Positions 49,384-58,734 are shown, counted from the stretch's first letter. The stretch is 64,000 bases of DNA from Casp-actino8 sp965659595 (GCA_965659595.1 CBFHWN010000003.1:1-64000); one strand, 5' to 3'. Notes: a model not told the origin generated them from the letters alone. Translations and numbers: made by a program.

Positions 49384-50715
49384 TCACGGTACGCGGCGAC
49401 GGGGTTTCGCTTTGCCGGCGTTGGAACGACCGGGTCGACCGGAGGGTGCGGCGGCGTTGTTTCGACGTGACGACTGCTGCGGCTTGCGTGAAGGATTCGC
49501 CGAGCGACGCGGGGCCGTCGGCTGAGGCGTCGGACGCTTCACGAAACGCTTCGCAACCGGTGCACCAGCCAGTTCTTCGATCAGTTCGTGTCCGGGCTCC
49601 ACGTTGGTGAAGGTGGGACGGATACCAGCCTTACGTACGAGATCGTCAACGTCTTTACGCTGTTCGGGCATCACCAGAGTGATCACGGTGCCGTCGGATC
49701 CGGCCCGGGCGGTCCGTCCGGAGCGATGCAGGAACGCCTTGTGCTCAGCCGGAGGATCGACGTGAACCACGAGTTCGACCCCGTCGACATGGATTCCGCG
49801 TGCGGCGATGTCGGTGGCCACCATCACGGTGACTTCGCCGGTGCTGAACGCCTCGAGATTCTTGGTGCGCACACTCTGTGAGAGATTGCCGTGCAGGTCG
49901 ACACTCGGAATTCCCGCCGTCGACAACTGCTGGGCGAGTCGCTTGGCCATGTGCTTGGTGCGCGTGAAGAGAAGAATTCGATCGGGTCCGCTGGCGAGAG
50001 CCTTCACGATGCTCGGTTTGTCGTCGCGCGACACTCGGAACACGTGGTGGTCCATCTTTGGCACGGGTGATTCGGCCGAATCGACCGAGTGGCTGACCGG
50101 ATCGTGTAGGTAGCGGTCGATGAGCACATTGACGCCGTTGTCGAGTGTGGCCGAGAAGAGCATCTTTTGACCCTTCTTCGGAACTCGATCGAGGAGCCGC
50201 TTCACGGCGGGCAGAAATCCAAGGTCGGCCATGTGGTCGGCTTCGTCGATCACAGTGATGTCGATTGAGCCAAGTGAGCAAAGACGTTGCTCGATCAGGT
50301 CTTCGAGTCGGCCCGGGCAGGCGATCACGATGTCGACGCCGCGCTGCAGTGCGTTCGCTTGCGGTCCCTGACCGACTCCACCGTGGATGACGGTGTGAGA
50401 CAGACGCAGTGCTCGCGCAATGGGCTCGAAGGTGGCAGCTACTTGATGAGCGAGTTCGCGGGTGGGAACGAGAACGAGAGCACGCGGAGCTCCGCGACCG
50501 GGACGCTGCTTGATCGCCGCCAGACGAACCACGACCGGTAGGGCGAAGGCGAGGGTCTTACCGCTTCCGGTGCGACCACGGCCGAGAATGTCACGGCCGG
50601 CGAGAGAGTCACGAAGGGTGACCTGCTGAATGGGGAATGGTGCTGTGATGCCGTTCTTGTTCAGCACGCTGACCGCGGCCTCGGGCACGCCGAGGTCGGA
50701 AAAACTGGGGGACAT
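49384..50715 (-). CDS. DEAD-box RNA helicase
   Basis: This 443-residue ATP-dependent RNA helicase has PIQQ (Q motif), GRTGSGKT (motif I), PTRELAHQ (Ia), a DEAD motif IDEADHM, SAT (SATL), ATDIAARGIHVDGV and HRSGRTARAG. The C-terminal tail is low-complexity Pro/Arg/Ser. ATG 50715 has a good ribosome-binding site (AAGGAG), so it is leadered; the longer start at 50787 is not favoured. Confidence 0.93.
   Translation of the reverse strand: MSPSFSDLGVPEAAVSVLNKNGITAPFPIQQVTLRDSLAGRDILGRGRTGSGKTLAFALPVVVRLAAIKQRPGRGAPRALVLVPTRELAHQVAATFEPIARALRLSHTVIHGGVGQGPQANALQRGVDIVIACPGRLEDLIEQRLCSLGSIDITVIDEADHMADLGFLPAVKRLLDRVPKKGQKMLFSATLDNGVNVLIDRYLHDPVSHSVDSAESPVPKMDHHVFRVSRDDKPSIVKALASGPDRILLFTRTKHMAKRLAQQLSTAGIPSVDLHGNLSQSVRTKNLEAFSTGEVTVMVATDIAARGIHVDGVELVVHVDPPAEHKAFLHRSGRTARAGSDGTVITLVMPEQRKDVDDLVRKAGIRPTFTNVEPGHELIEELAGAPVAKRFVKRPTPQPTAPRRSANPSRKPQQSSRRNNAAAPSGRPGRSNAGKAKPRRRVP
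49386..49391 (-). promoter_or_regulatory. -10 element of a leaderless promoter (VOC gene)
   Basis: TACCGT on the minus strand lies 6 nt before ATG 49379, overlapping the 3' end of the helicase gene. Confidence 0.5.
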
Positions 50716-50885
50716 GTGGGGGAACTCCTTGTGGTGGCGGCAAAGGGTGCCGACCGAACCCGACTGAGGAAGCCTCCTTCTCACCATGGGGTGGAAGAGT
50801 CACACGCCAACTCGAATCCGGTGCGGGCACCGGACGTCTCCTTCAGTATGCCGAATCGACTCTCGAATTGCTCGCATGACCAGAT

Positions 50886-50902
50886 GTGTGGTCGATCCAC
50901 AC
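50886..50902. promoter_or_regulatory. Dyad GTGTGG-TCGAT-CCACAC, candidate operator
   Basis: A perfect 6-bp arm dyad ends 16 bp before the enoyl-CoA hydratase ATG, over the expected -35 region. Confidence 0.4.
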
Positions 50903-50918
50903 CTGGAAGACTGGAGCC

Positions 50919-51713
50919 ATGTCCAGTGCACAGACGTACGACGCGATTCGAATCTCCACCGACGGAGCGGTCACCACACTCGTCCTTGACAAACCCGAGA
51001 AGAGGAACTCGTTGTCACTGCCGACGATGCTCGAGATCATCGATGCCGTACAAAACGTGGCCGACAGCGATGCCGATGCATTGGTGATCGCCGCCAACGG
51101 CCCCGTCTTTTCGGCTGGTCACAATTTTGCGGACATGGCCGGAGCCGATTTCGATGCAACTCGTCATCTCTTCGACGTGTGTACGCAGATGATGAATCTG
51201 GTGCAGGAAATTCCACAGGTGGTCGTGGCCAAGGTGCACGCCCTGGCCACGGCGGCCGGCTGTCAGCTGGTGGCCTCGTGCGATCTGGCGGTGGCCGCCG
51301 AATCGGCCGCTTTCGCCCTACCCGGCGGCAAAGGCGGGCTGTTCTGCCACACCCCGCTCGTCGCGGTGTCGCGCAACATCGGACGCAAACGGGCTCTCGA
51401 GATGGCGTTCACCGGCGATCCGATCGACGCCCGCACTGCGGCCGAGTGGGGCCTTGTCAACCGGGTGGTTTCTGATGCCGACCTCGATGATGCGGTTCTC
51501 GATCTCGTCACTCGATCGATACGCGGCTCGGTCATGTCGAAGGCCCTCGGCAAACAGGCCTTCTACGCTCAGATCGGGCTCGAACAAGGTGGCGCCTACG
51601 GATATGCCGCTGAGGTGATGGCCCGAGCCGCCGTGTCTCCGGATGCTCAGGAAGGAATCAGCGCCTTCCTCGACAAGCGTTCACCTGTGTTCACCGAACG
51701 TCCGACGGACTGA
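50919..51713 (+). CDS. Enoyl-CoA hydratase/isomerase family protein
   Basis: This 264-residue crotonase-fold protein has LDKPEKRNSLS, oxyanion-hole GPVFSAGHNFADM and GCQLVASCDLAVAAE. It most resembles the EchA/ECHDC3 type. It belongs to acyl-CoA metabolism together with the hydratase at 35097 and the dehydrogenase at 20390. ATG 50919 (MSSAQTYDAI) is chosen because the family N-terminus starts here; 50886 adds 11 residues through the dyad. Confidence 0.88.
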   Translation: MSSAQTYDAIRISTDGAVTTLVLDKPEKRNSLSLPTMLEIIDAVQNVADSDADALVIAANGPVFSAGHNFADMAGADFDATRHLFDVCTQMMNLVQEIPQVVVAKVHALATAAGCQLVASCDLAVAAESAAFALPGGKGGLFCHTPLVAVSRNIGRKRALEMAFTGDPIDARTAAEWGLVNRVVSDADLDDAVLDLVTRSIRGSVMSKALGKQAFYAQIGLEQGGAYGYAAEVMARAAVSPDAQEGISAFLDKRSPVFTERPTD

Positions 51714-51734
51714 ATCGACTGGTTGAATGACCAC

Positions 51735-51944
51735 ATGAGCTCGATGACGTTCTCGGTTCCTGGCATGACCTGCGGCCATTGCGAACAGGCTGTCGCGACC
51801 GAACTCTCGAAGGTTGCCGGAGTCACGTCGGTTGCCGTCGATCTCGACACCAAGCAAGTGATCGTGGACAGTGAATCACCGGTCGACTGGAAGGTGATCG
51901 TCGATGCCGTCGACGAAGCAGGATTCGACGCCGTCGCCATCTGA
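51735..51944 (+). CDS. copZ: Copper chaperone CopZ-like heavy-metal-associated protein
   Basis: This 69-residue HMA domain protein has MTCGHCEQAV as the metal-binding CxxC. It delivers Cu(I) to the adjacent P-type ATPase. The gene begins ATG 51735 (TTG 51723 is also in frame). Its 3' end overlaps the start of copA by 41 bp in another frame. Confidence 0.9.
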   Translation: MSSMTFSVPGMTCGHCEQAVATELSKVAGVTSVAVDLDTKQVIVDSESPVDWKVIVDAVDEAGFDAVAI

Positions 51945-54162
51945 CATCTCGACCGACGAACCGCTGGTTCTGGCGGTGACGGGCATGACGTGCGCCGCGT
52001 GTGCCGCCCGAATCGAGAAGAAACTCAATCGTCTCGACGGAGTGATGGCCACCGTCAATTACGCGACGTCGAAAGCCACCATCCACGTCGATCCGACGCA
52101 GACCGACGTCGTGTCGATCTCTATTCTGACCAGAACCGTCGACGACATGGGATACGGAGCCGTTCCGGTGTCGACCGATGAGGGTTCGCATTCAACGACC
52201 GAGATTGCCACCGACGCCCATGTTGACGACATCCGGCACCGTCTGGTGGTGGCGGCCATCGGGGCCTTGCCTGTCATGTTTCTGTCGATGATCCCGACGT
52301 TGCAGTTCGACGGATGGCAATGGGTCTCGCTCGCCTTCGCCGCTCCAGTGGTCACGTGGTCGGCGTTGCCCTTCCATCGGGCGGCCTGGCGCAATGCCCG
52401 ACATCGAACGACGACGATGGACACGCTCGTGTCGATCGGTGTGATCGCTGCGACCCTGTGGAGTCTGTGGGCACTCCTGTTCGGAGGCGCCGGCACCATC
52501 GGCATGACAATGGACATGAGCCTCTTTCCGCGTTCATCGATGTCGCACGGTCATGGTGTGGCCGAACATCACGACATCTACCTCGAGGTCGCGACCACCC
52601 TCACGGCCTTCATCCTGGCCGGGCGCTTCTTCGAATTGCGCTCACGTCAAAAGGCCGGGAGCGCTCTGCGTGCCCTCGCCAGTATGGGCGCGAAGTCCGC
52701 AGTTCTGTGGCGTGACGGTGTCGAGACCGAGATTCCGATCGGAGCCCTTGGCGTGGGCGAAACGTTCGTGGTGCGGCCGGGGGAGAAGGTGGCAACCGAC
52801 GGTGTGGTCGTCGATGGTCGGAGTGCGATCGACCGAAGTCTCGTGACTGGTGAGAGTGTCCCGGTCGACGTGGCGGTGGGTGACGATGTCACGGGCGGAA
52901 CGGTCAACACCAATGGCCGACTACTCGTACGAGCCAGGCGTATCGGACGCGACACCGTGCTGGCGCAGATGGCTCGTCTCGTCGAGCGCGCCCAGGAAGG
53001 CAAGGCCCCGGTTCAACGTCTGGCCGACCGCATCAGTTCGGTGTTCGTTCCCATCGTGATCGCACTTGCGCTCGCGACGCTCGTTCTGTGGTTGGCCATC
53101 ACTGGTGATACCGATCGATCGTTCTCGGCGGCGGTGTCGGTCCTGGTGATCGCCTGTCCGTGCGCCCTTGGTCTGGCGACTCCCGTTGCCTTGTTGGTGG
53201 GCACTGGTCGGGCCGCCCGATCGGGGATCATCATCCGCGGCGCGCACGTACTCGAGGCCACCAGAGCCGTCGACACGATGGTGCTCGACAAGACCGGCAC
53301 TCTCACGACGGGTGAGATGACTCTCGTCGACGTCGATCTCTCACCCGGAGGGGCCTCGGACGAGCTCGTGCTCTTCGCCAGTCTTGAGGCCAACAGCGAG
53401 CATCCAATCGCCCGCGCCGTCGTGAGTGGCCTCCGTGAACGGGGTGTTCATGCCGACGCGAGTCGAGTGGTCGACTTCGAGAACCGACCAGGGATGGGAG
53501 TCGTGGGTGCGGTGGACGGTCGACTGGTGTCGGTCCGTCGGGCGTCGAACACTACGCGAGATGACGGTGATGGCGCGACGGTCGTGGAGGGTCTCGTCGA
53601 CGGTCGAGCTCGGGTGAGGTTCTCGGTGAGCGATCGGCCTCGCCCCGAAGCCGCCGACACGGTTCGACGACTTCGCGCCATCGGGGTCACACCCATGATT
53701 GCGTCCGGCGATTCATGGTCGGCTGTGCGACACGTGGCCGGTCAAACCGGAGTTCATGAATCGGATGTTCACGCCGAAGTCCTTCCCGACGACAAGTTGC
53801 GACTGGTTCATGAACTTCAGGAGGCTGGACGCACGGTGGCCATGGTTGGTGACGGCGTCAACGACGCCGCCGCACTCGTGGCCGCCGATCTCGGTATCGC
53901 CATGGGAACCGGCACTGATGCCGCGATGGAAGCCGGCGATCTCACCATCGTGAGCGGCGACCTGTCCTTGATTCCGGAGGCGTTGCACATCAGCCGACGA
54001 ACATTGCGCACCATCAAGGCCAACCTGTTCTGGGCCTTCGCCTACAACGTTGCCGCCCTGCCACTCGCCGTCGCTGGACTCATGAATCCCATGCTCGCCG
54101 GGTTGGCGATGGCGTTGTCGAGCGTGTTCGTGGTGTCGAACAGCCTGCGTCTTCGTCGCTGA
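51904..54162 (+). CDS. copA: Copper-translocating P1B-type ATPase
   Basis: This 752-residue Cu(I) exporter has an N-terminal HMA domain (MTCAAC, about residues 27-32), eight membrane segments, the CPC ion site (VIACPCALGLATP), phosphorylation DKTGT near residue 460 and the MVGDGVNDAAAL hinge. The Cu(I) assignment rests on CPC and the neighbouring chaperone. ATG 51904 lies within copZ, but no later start retains the HMA domain. There is no CsoR or CueR gene next to it. Confidence 0.95.
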   Translation: MPSTKQDSTPSPSDISTDEPLVLAVTGMTCAACAARIEKKLNRLDGVMATVNYATSKATIHVDPTQTDVVSISILTRTVDDMGYGAVPVSTDEGSHSTTEIATDAHVDDIRHRLVVAAIGALPVMFLSMIPTLQFDGWQWVSLAFAAPVVTWSALPFHRAAWRNARHRTTTMDTLVSIGVIAATLWSLWALLFGGAGTIGMTMDMSLFPRSSMSHGHGVAEHHDIYLEVATTLTAFILAGRFFELRSRQKAGSALRALASMGAKSAVLWRDGVETEIPIGALGVGETFVVRPGEKVATDGVVVDGRSAIDRSLVTGESVPVDVAVGDDVTGGTVNTNGRLLVRARRIGRDTVLAQMARLVERAQEGKAPVQRLADRISSVFVPIVIALALATLVLWLAITGDTDRSFSAAVSVLVIACPCALGLATPVALLVGTGRAARSGIIIRGAHVLEATRAVDTMVLDKTGTLTTGEMTLVDVDLSPGGASDELVLFASLEANSEHPIARAVVSGLRERGVHADASRVVDFENRPGMGVVGAVDGRLVSVRRASNTTRDDGDGATVVEGLVDGRARVRFSVSDRPRPEAADTVRRLRAIGVTPMIASGDSWSAVRHVAGQTGVHESDVHAEVLPDDKLRLVHELQEAGRTVAMVGDGVNDAAALVAADLGIAMGTGTDAAMEAGDLTIVSGDLSLIPEALHISRRTLRTIKANLFWAFAYNVAALPLAVAGLMNPMLAGLAMALSSVFVVSNSLRLRR

Positions 54163-54163
54163 G

Positions 54164-55030
54164 TCAGGTCGGAGCTACCCCGAGCAACTCCTGCGACCGA
54201 CGAATCGCGGCCACTCGACGATCTCGCAAGGCTCGGGCCGAGATACCAGCCAACTTCGCCGATTCGGGACTGAGCCGATCGGTGAGCATCTCGTCGATGG
54301 CGATGCGGTCGATCTCACGTAGTCCGAGTCGTTCGAGGTCGTGCAGAAGATTTGATACCTCTGCTGCCGCACCGACTGGATCGGCTTCGGTGGCGACCGA
54401 GGAAGCACCGCGCATCGGAACACCCCGAGTGGCACGAAGAGTTTCACCGTTGACGATCGTCCAAGTATCCGAGGCGACCTCCACCGAGTTCCGCTTCGTG
54501 CGCGACTCACGAACGAAGGCCTGGTACTCGATGTCGCGAAGAAGATTGGCAGCGACTCGTGCCGGACGTCGATCGATGGGGTAGTTGCGGATCACCATCC
54601 ATGCCGACGAGGCCAACTGATCGAGAGCGAATGATTGACCGCCTTGAACGATCCGTCCTCGGCGGACCGCGACGGCGATGAGTCCGGGAAGAATTCGTTG
54701 AACCACGATGCGACATGCGAGTTCGTCATGGAGAGCGATGGCGGTCAATCGCGACAAGTAGCGGTCGCATTCCTCGTCGGTCATGGATTCCCCGTAGCCG
54801 GCTCGGCGAAGAACTTCGTCGAGATGTCGGACCGGTTCGCCCGGGAGATTCCAGCCGTTGGCTCGTCGGACGTCTCGGCGTGATCGAGCGATCGCGTCCC
54901 ATTCGAGCCACAGCCGGGTCGCCGTGGGCAGGCGGGTGGATTCGGGGGCGACGCCGAGTGAATAGCCGAGGCTGGTCAGTCGTCGAGCCGCAAAGGTGGA
55001 CGGGCTCTGTGGGTTGTCGTGTGTGGTCAT
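54164..55030 (-). CDS. Unknown protein with sigma-region-4-like C-terminus
   Basis: This 288-residue protein is not recognised. The N-terminal half is rich in Arg and Leu with few known motifs. The C-terminal segment (RIAIDEMLTDRLSPESAKLAGISARALRDRR) resembles the region-4 helix-turn-helix of ECF sigma factors. No region 2 is evident. It ends 2 bp from the convergent copA. ATG 55030 is chosen over a GTG at 55057. Confidence 0.55.
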   Translation of the reverse strand: MTTHDNPQSPSTFAARRLTSLGYSLGVAPESTRLPTATRLWLEWDAIARSRRDVRRANGWNLPGEPVRHLDEVLRRAGYGESMTDEECDRYLSRLTAIALHDELACRIVVQRILPGLIAVAVRRGRIVQGGQSFALDQLASSAWMVIRNYPIDRRPARVAANLLRDIEYQAFVRESRTKRNSVEVASDTWTIVNGETLRATRGVPMRGASSVATEADPVGAAAEVSNLLHDLERLGLREIDRIAIDEMLTDRLSPESAKLAGISARALRDRRVAAIRRSQELLGVAPT

Positions 55031-55181
55031 GACCCGACATGACTTGGGTGACCTCACCAGGGGTTGGTGCGAGTGCGGATCGGCTGACCCGGCGCGCCCG
55101 GTGAGAGTCCCGGTGAGACCTGTCGCTCCTGGTGACGCTGGAATCTCGAGTCAGACGATCGGGCTGCACCAAGATTCAGGG

Positions 55182-55853
55182 ATGCGCATCACTCTTCCCT
55201 CCGGAACACCGGCCGAGATCGAACGTGTCGATGGATCCTCTCGGGGTCTCGTGGTCTTCCCCGACATCTTCGGACTACGTCCGTTGTTCGACGATCATGT
55301 CGCTCGATTCGCCTCCGAATGGGGAATGACGACGATCGCCATCGAGCCGTTTCCGATCTCGGCCGTCGGCCGTGATCTCGGTGCCGACATCGATGGACGG
55401 TTCGCCGCCGTGCCCACCCTCGACGACGTCGACAAGTTCCGCGATCTGAACGAAGCTGCCGACGCTACGGGCTGTTCCTCGGTGGCGATGATCGGCTTCT
55501 GTATGGGCGGTATGTACTGCTTCAAGGCGGCGGCCATGAAGCGATTCAGTCGCATCGCCAGTTTCTACGGCATGATCCGGCTGCCCGAGACCTGGCGGAG
55601 CGACGTTCAAAGCGAACCCTTGGCTTCGTTGTCGGCCGATCCGAGCGAAGCGGCAAAGGTTCTTGCCATCATCGGCAACCGCGACACGTGGACGCCTGAT
55701 CCCGACGTCGCCGAGTTGTGTTCGACGGGAGTGAACGTCGTCGAGTACTCGGAAGCCGAACACGGATTCGCCCACGACTCCTCACGACCGGCGCATCGCG
55801 CCGATGACGCCGCCGATGCATTTCGGCGAGCTAAGGAATGGCTGTCAGCGTGA
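55182..55853 (+). CDS. Dienelactone hydrolase family protein
   Basis: This 223-residue alpha/beta hydrolase has the nucleophile elbow GFCMGG, with Cys in place of Ser as in dienelactone hydrolases, and the terminal His in EHGFAHD. The N-terminal strand (GLVVFPDIFGLRP) fits. It may hydrolyse dienelactones or unrelated esters. Its stop overlaps the convergent Crp gene by 9 bp. Confidence 0.85.
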   Translation: MRITLPSGTPAEIERVDGSSRGLVVFPDIFGLRPLFDDHVARFASEWGMTTIAIEPFPISAVGRDLGADIDGRFAAVPTLDDVDKFRDLNEAADATGCSSVAMIGFCMGGMYCFKAAAMKRFSRIASFYGMIRLPETWRSDVQSEPLASLSADPSEAAKVLAIIGNRDTWTPDPDVAELCSTGVNVVEYSEAEHGFAHDSSRPAHRADDAADAFRRAKEWLSA

Positions 55854-56507
55854 GCGGAGTTCGAGGCGGTCGCGCAAGATGATCTTGTAGCGACGCTCGT
55901 GCTGCTCGATCCAGCCGAGGCGAATGAAGCTGCTGATCGCCTTGTTCACGCGTTCGCGTGAGGCACCGACCATGCCGGCCAATTCTTCTTGGGTGACCGG
56001 CAGGACGAATTCGTCGGCATCGCCCGCCAGTTCGAGAAGACGCTTGGCGGTGCGTCCGGTCACGTCGAGGAACACCGAGTCGGCAAGTGCGCCATCCATG
56101 ATCCGGAGCCGATCGGCGAGCATCCGCACGACACCGCGAAGAACCCGCGGGTTCTGCTGCAGCATCTCTTCCACCGGGTCGTAAGGGATCTCCAGAACCT
56201 CACACGGTTCGATCGCCCGGGCCATAGCCGAACGGGGACCACCGTCGAGGAGACCCATCTCGCCGAACAGGTCACCGGTCTCCATGAGCGCCACCATGCT
56301 CTCGCGCTTGTCGAGTTCGTTGGCGATGGCGATGGCCACTCGGCCGGTGATGACGATGAACATCGACTCGGCGTCTTCGCCGGCTTCGAAGAGATGATCT
56401 CCGCGCGACAGCACGCGCTTGCGGCCGATCGACGAGATTCGAGTGAGTTCTTCGACCGGAGCATCGGCGAAGAAGTCGGAGCGGGCGAGGATGTCTTCGT
56501 ACGGCAT
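55845..56507 (-). CDS. Crp/Fnr-family transcription regulator
   Basis: This 220-residue regulator has an N-terminal cNMP-binding beta-roll (GEMGLLDGGPRSAMARA) and a C-terminal winged helix (TQEELAGMVGASRERVNKAISSF). The cyclic nucleotide pocket appears to be intact, so a cAMP ligand is likely but not proved. ATG 56507 is used. Its promoter faces ispD head to head. Confidence 0.9.
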   Translation of the reverse strand: MPYEDILARSDFFADAPVEELTRISSIGRKRVLSRGDHLFEAGEDAESMFIVITGRVAIAIANELDKRESMVALMETGDLFGEMGLLDGGPRSAMARAIEPCEVLEIPYDPVEEMLQQNPRVLRGVVRMLADRLRIMDGALADSVFLDVTGRTAKRLLELAGDADEFVLPVTQEELAGMVGASRERVNKAISSFIRLGWIEQHERRYKIILRDRLELRSR

Positions 56508-56515
56508 CACCAGGA

Positions 56516-56528
56516 ACGGTACTACCCT
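56516..56528. promoter_or_regulatory. Back-to-back promoters of crp-like gene and ispD
   Basis: On the minus strand TACCGT (56516-56521) lies 8 nt before ATG 56507. On the plus strand TACCCT (56523-56528) lies 8 nt before ATG 56537. Only one base separates the two hexamers. Confidence 0.55.
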
Positions 56529-56536
56529 CACGGGGA

Positions 56537-57274
56537 ATGGCGAACTTGGCGTCCGAAAAATCTCGTCGACCGGGTGTGAGCGTGTGGACCATCATCGTTG
56601 CAGGTGGCTCAGGGCGTCGATTTGGTTCGTTGAAGCAGTACGCCGAACTCGGTGATCGGCGTGTGGTCGATCTCGCCCTCGAGAGTGCCCGTGAGGTGAG
56701 CGACGGGGTCGTTCTGGTCGTGCCCTTCGAAGATGTCAAGAGTGAAGGAGGTGTCGCCGGGGGTCCGACCCGCACCGCGAGTGTCCGGAATGGCTTGGCG
56801 GCCGTCCCCGATGATGCCGACGTGATCCTGGTGCACGATGCGGCGCGGCCGTTCGCTACGTCTCGACTTTTCACGTCCGTGATCGACGCCGTGTGCGCCG
56901 GCGCCGACGGTGCAGTACCCGGGCTTCCAGTCACCGACACCGTGAAGTCGATCGAAGTGGTCGAGTCGAATTCTCTCGGGTTGGAAGATTCGTTCAGCGT
57001 CACCAACATGGCGATTCCACGGGTAGTGAACACACCCGACCGGGCGACGCTCGTTGCGGTACAGACCCCACAGGCATTTCGTGCGTCGACTCTCCGAGAG
57101 GCGTATCGATCCGACCTCGACGCAACAGATGATTCCGTCCTGGTCGAATCGATGGGCGGTACCGTCGTCGTCGTGCCAGGCGAGGTCGACAACCGCAAAA
57201 TCACTCATCCCGACGATCTCGAGTGGGCTCGCGATCATTTGTCTCGTCGATCATCGAGTCGGGACGAATCGTGA
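56537..57274 (+). CDS. ispD: 2-C-methyl-D-erythritol 4-phosphate cytidylyltransferase
   Basis: This 245-residue enzyme makes CDP-methylerythritol in the MEP isoprenoid route. The nucleotide loop is IIVAGGSGRRFGSLKQY, with VHDAARPF and the C-terminal DDSVLVE and THPDDLEWA blocks. The gene overlaps ispF (GTGA). Confidence 0.93.
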   Translation: MANLASEKSRRPGVSVWTIIVAGGSGRRFGSLKQYAELGDRRVVDLALESAREVSDGVVLVVPFEDVKSEGGVAGGPTRTASVRNGLAAVPDDADVILVHDAARPFATSRLFTSVIDAVCAGADGAVPGLPVTDTVKSIEVVESNSLGLEDSFSVTNMAIPRVVNTPDRATLVAVQTPQAFRASTLREAYRSDLDATDDSVLVESMGGTVVVVPGEVDNRKITHPDDLEWARDHLSRRSSSRDES

Positions 57275-57762
57275 GCGACGTCGAATTCAGGGTCGGTCAG
57301 GGATTCGACGTTCATCGATTCAGTGACGATCCGACGCGGATTCTCGTTCTGGGCGGTGTCGTGTTCGAGGGAGAGCGCGGACTCGACGGTCACAGCGACG
57401 CCGATGCGATCGCTCATGCGTGCGCTGATGCTCTGCTCGGTGCGGCCGGACTCGGTGACATCGGCCAGCATTTCCCCGACACTGACCCGAAGTGGAAGGG
57501 CGCGAATTCGCTGAATTTGTTGGCCGAAGTCGTACGCCTGGTGCGCGCCGGTCGCTGGACGATCGGCAACATCGACTGCAGCGTGGTCTGCGAAGTACCG
57601 AAGTTGGCTCCACGACGTGACGACATGCAGAGTGCATTGTCGTCGGTGGTCGGAGCTGCCGTAACCGTGAAGGGTCGACGAGCCGAAGGTCTTGGCTCGC
57701 TCGGCCGACGAGAAGGAATCGCCTGCTGGGCGGTGGCCGTGTTGTCGCGGCAGGTGATGTGA
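57271..57762 (+). CDS. ispF: 2-C-methyl-D-erythritol 2,4-cyclodiphosphate synthase
   Basis: This 163-residue enzyme forms the cyclic diphosphate after IspD and IspE. The metal motif DVHRF with DGHSDADAIAHAC, and the C-terminal GLGSLGRREGIACWAV block, are diagnostic. GTG 57271 overlaps the ispD stop, and the longer frame is a shadow of ispD. Confidence 0.94.
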   Translation: MSDVEFRVGQGFDVHRFSDDPTRILVLGGVVFEGERGLDGHSDADAIAHACADALLGAAGLGDIGQHFPDTDPKWKGANSLNLLAEVVRLVRAGRWTIGNIDCSVVCEVPKLAPRRDDMQSALSSVVGAAVTVKGRRAEGLGSLGRREGIACWAVAVLSRQVM

Positions 57763-58643
57763 TGGCTCCCCGTCGACCGGCTCGAGGATCGTCGGCTCGT
57801 GGTCCTCAAAAACGCGGTGGTGCGCCCGCACGACGCTCTCGTCCCAACGATCGATCGAAGAATTCGTTCGACAAACCGAAACGTTCGGTCGACCGCGACG
57901 ATCTCGGTGGCGGCCAGGTGGAAGGGCGTCAGGCGGTGCGCGAACTGCTCATTGCCGGACGGCGTCGTGTGCACGAGGTCTGGATTGCCACTGATCGCGA
58001 CAAGAGTGATGTCGTCGACGACATCGTCGAGTTGGCGCGAGCGAATCGTGTTCCCGTGCTCGAAGTCAGTCGCAAGAAGCTCGACTTCGCCGCTCGTAGC
58101 GAAGCACCACAAGGTGTACTCGCTCGAGCCGACTCGATCGAGTCCGTTCCCTTCGACGTCATGATCAAACGCCGTCCGGGCAAGGCTCCTTTTCTCGTGG
58201 CGGTCGACGGTGTGACCGACCCGGGCAACCTCGGTGCGATTCTGCGCGTATGTGATGGATCGGGTGTCGATGGAGTCGTGCTGCCGAAACATCGCTCGGT
58301 TCACATCACTCCGACCGTTGCCAAAGCGGCAGTTGGAGCGTGCGAACACGTTCCCATGTCGTTGGTCGGTGGACTTCCCACCGCGTTGGCCAAGATGCGT
58401 GACGCTGGTATCTGGGTGGTGGGTCTCGACGACTCGGCTGACAAATCGCTGTTTGAACTCGGTGATCTGGCCAAGGAGGGCGTCTGTCTCGTCCTCGGTG
58501 CCGAAGGCCCAGGCCTGTCCCGGCTCGTTCGCGAACGGTGCGATCTGATCGTGAGCATCCCGATGCGTGGGCGACTCAGTTCGCTCAACGTGTCGACGGC
58601 TGCTGCGCTGGCCACGTACGAAGTGGCGCGCTATCGCCGTTAG
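57762..58643 (+). CDS. rlmB: 23S rRNA methyltransferase RlmB/TrmH family
   Basis: This 293-residue SPOUT RNA methyltransferase has a long basic N-terminal tail and the L30e-like GRQAVRELL domain. The knot follows with DPGNLGAILRVCDGSG, LVLGAEGPGLSRLV and the terminal SLNVSTAAALATYE. It methylates ribose in rRNA or tRNA. ATG 57762 shares its A with the ispF stop TGA. Confidence 0.9.
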   Translation: MAPRRPARGSSARGPQKRGGAPARRSRPNDRSKNSFDKPKRSVDRDDLGGGQVEGRQAVRELLIAGRRRVHEVWIATDRDKSDVVDDIVELARANRVPVLEVSRKKLDFAARSEAPQGVLARADSIESVPFDVMIKRRPGKAPFLVAVDGVTDPGNLGAILRVCDGSGVDGVVLPKHRSVHITPTVAKAAVGACEHVPMSLVGGLPTALAKMRDAGIWVVGLDDSADKSLFELGDLAKEGVCLVLGAEGPGLSRLVRERCDLIVSIPMRGRLSSLNVSTAAALATYEVARYRR

Positions 58644-58659
58644 TCTGTCGCCGATTCCG

Positions 58660-58734
58660 GCCGGGTTAGCTCAGTGGTAGAGCAACCGCCTTGTAAGCGG
58701 TAGGTCGTGGGTTCAATCCCCACACCCGGCTCCA
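58660..58734 (+). tRNA. tRNA-Thr (anticodon TGT)
   Basis: This is a 72-nt cloverleaf plus an encoded CCA (58732-58734). The acceptor GCCGGGT pairs with ACCCGGC, the discriminator is T and the anticodon loop is CTTGTAA. It lies 16 bp after rlmB, and TAGTCT at 58641-58646 may be its -10. Confidence 0.95.
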
